Assembly: GCA_905221605.1 (NCBI GenBank)
Contig: CAJNDS010002581.1
Span: forward strand, 1 to 64,000
From: Symbiodinium natans
Lineage: Eukaryota > Sar > Dinophyceae > Suessiales > Symbiodiniaceae
Length of the DNA: 64,000 nt
Direction of reading: 5' to 3'
Positions 63,000-64,000 of the stretch are shown here, piece by piece. A program made the translations under genes and the position numbers. Positions within the stretch are counted from its first letter, which is position 1; every line of letters begins with the position of its first letter. The notes under the pieces were generated by a model, which was given only the letters and a program-made list of their open reading frames with translations, did no database searches and was not told the origin of the DNA.

Positions 63000-64000
63000 T
63001 GTTGCTTTTTTTGCCTCTACTTCCAAGGGGGCAGGAACGACATCTGGATCCTGGAGGGCTGCTTGACGTCTGACGTCTCAGTGACTCAGCGAGCACCACA
63101 AAACGTTGTTACCAGGCCTCTTGGCTGTTGTCCCCTTCACTGTCCTTTCGCGGATTTTGGGGCCGATACACTATGTCACGAAAGCTGTGCAACAGTTGAC
63201 TTGCAGCAAGCACGCTGCTTACACGAGTCTGAACATTTTACGGAACATCCCAGTCGAGCGATTTGACCGTCCATCGCAGCCCTGCTTCCCTGGAAACCCT
63301 CCAGAGGACGAACGTGAGGTAACCGCGGGTGCCATGCTGTTCAAGCAGGTTGGAGTGGCACAATTGCAGCAAGACTGTGTTGCATTCTGCTTCAGTACTC
63401 ATGGGCTTGGCGTGATGACAAGATCATGGAGCTGGTGTTGAGGCACGCAACACTCCTCCAACTGAGTAGCCTGCCGTGCCTGTGAAGAACCAGCCTGTCA
63501 TCAAAAATGTCCTGCCTGGATCTGTATGATGGCATTGCAAATCGCACTTCAGCGGCAGCCTGCCCTCCACTGCGGCCTGATTCGCTCAAGATCGCTCAAG
63601 AATTGATTCGTCGATGGTTAACCAAAACCTAAGAAACAGATCTCTTCCGATCGGCCTAACCTTCTAAGTATTGCCGGAGACATTCGCGACATGCTCAACG
63701 CATGCGGATTCGAATCGCACCTTCTCCAACGGGCTCCATACGGGCACGCCCAGTGACAGAGAAAGTGATCTGCAAATCATGGGGGCTGAGGTCGGCAATC
63801 TGTCGCTGTGAGAGCTATAGAACATCAAGCCGTCTTGGCCTGCGCTCGATCACCGCGACTGCGAGGCAGCCTTGCCTGAAGGACCAGGCTAAGCTGCACG
63901 CTTGCATGGCAGCTGCAAGCCAAGAGCCAGACGGCCCTCGCCCGGCGTGGAGCAGATGCAGACTGGTCACGAAATTGAGTTTGCCCAATGCCAATGCTTG
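63000..64000. other. no clearly supported gene at the right edge
   Basis: A plus-strand frame at 63106-63441 (starting MLPGLLAVVPFTVLSRILGP) may be an exon but has no recognisable domain. From 63590 to the end I see nothing. TTCGAATC at about 63709 looks like a tRNA T-loop word, but no cloverleaf surrounds it. Confidence 0.3.

Noticed and set aside
63640-63760. Possible tRNA (TTCGAATC T-loop-like word near 63709)
   Set aside because: No acceptor stem, D arm or anticodon arm could be folded around it.
1-64000. Dinoflagellate spliced-leader RNA gene, 5S rRNA, snRNA or rRNA
   Set aside because: I looked for the spliced-leader core word CCGTAGCCATTTTGGCTCAAG and for familiar 5S/snRNA words on both strands and saw none. 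A covariance-model search would be needed to exclude diverged copies.

Overview
This is a nuclear eukaryotic window and most likely dinoflagellate. The evidence is: plant-type telomere heptamers (CCCTAAA/TTTAGGG) at the start and again near 61 kb; genes broken into many short exons with GT and apparently GC donors and AG|G-like acceptors; a retroelement whose Gag and RT resemble those I associate with Symbiodiniaceae-like genomes; and a large repeat load. There are no operons, bacterial ribosome binding sites or CRISPR arrays. All family names come from motif reading, not from a search.

Layout. 0-4.3 kb: a 16-bp telomere-variant array, then degenerate TTTAGGG/TTTTAAAGGG repeats. 4.3-6.9 kb: a decayed ISXO2/Merlin-like DDE transposase whose middle block is flipped to the other strand. 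7-9.7 kb: microsatellite and sparse sequence. 9.76-19.57 kb: a minus-strand retroelement with Gag (CCCH zinc finger), a cytosine-methyltransferase-like domain, reverse transcriptase and RNase H. Its terminal repeats are arranged as split direct repeats (A ... B-A-spacer-B), the layout of tyrosine-recombinase retrotransposons, but I see no tyrosine recombinase. A 3.83-kb terminal-inverted-repeat insertion sits in the Gag-Pol linker, and removing it together with a 2-bp target duplication puts Gag and Pol in one frame.

19.6-22.7 kb holds simple repeats. 22.75-26.3 kb carries minus-strand exon fragments of an unrecognised protein or proteins. 26.9-33.0 kb is a very C-rich composite satellite with an inverted core, followed by a cluster of hairpins and an AT-rich island.

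35.6-37.4 kb: a Ser/Thr-rich, mucin-like minus-strand gene with a 75-bp minisatellite. 39.6-41.2 kb: two possible secreted-protein starts. 41.5-45.3 kb: a minus-strand gene for a four-helix membrane N-terminus followed by many 46-residue alpha-helical repeats. 45.9-47.9 kb: a minus-strand drug/metabolite transporter (triose-phosphate/nucleotide-sugar transporter type). 48-58.3 kb: weaker minus-strand exons, a recent 0.5-kb duplication, (CAG)20 and CT tracts, and a probable CCCH zinc-finger gene. 59.2-61.1 kb: a foldback repeat, degenerate telomere-like sequence and a clean interstitial CCCTAAA array. 61.4-63 kb: further unrecognised minus-strand exons.

The strongest biology is the retroelement (methyltransferase domain, split direct repeats, no recognisable recombinase), the flipped transposase block and the 46-residue repeat protein. 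Exon ends are estimates from splice-like sequence and reading-frame continuity. No transcript evidence was available.
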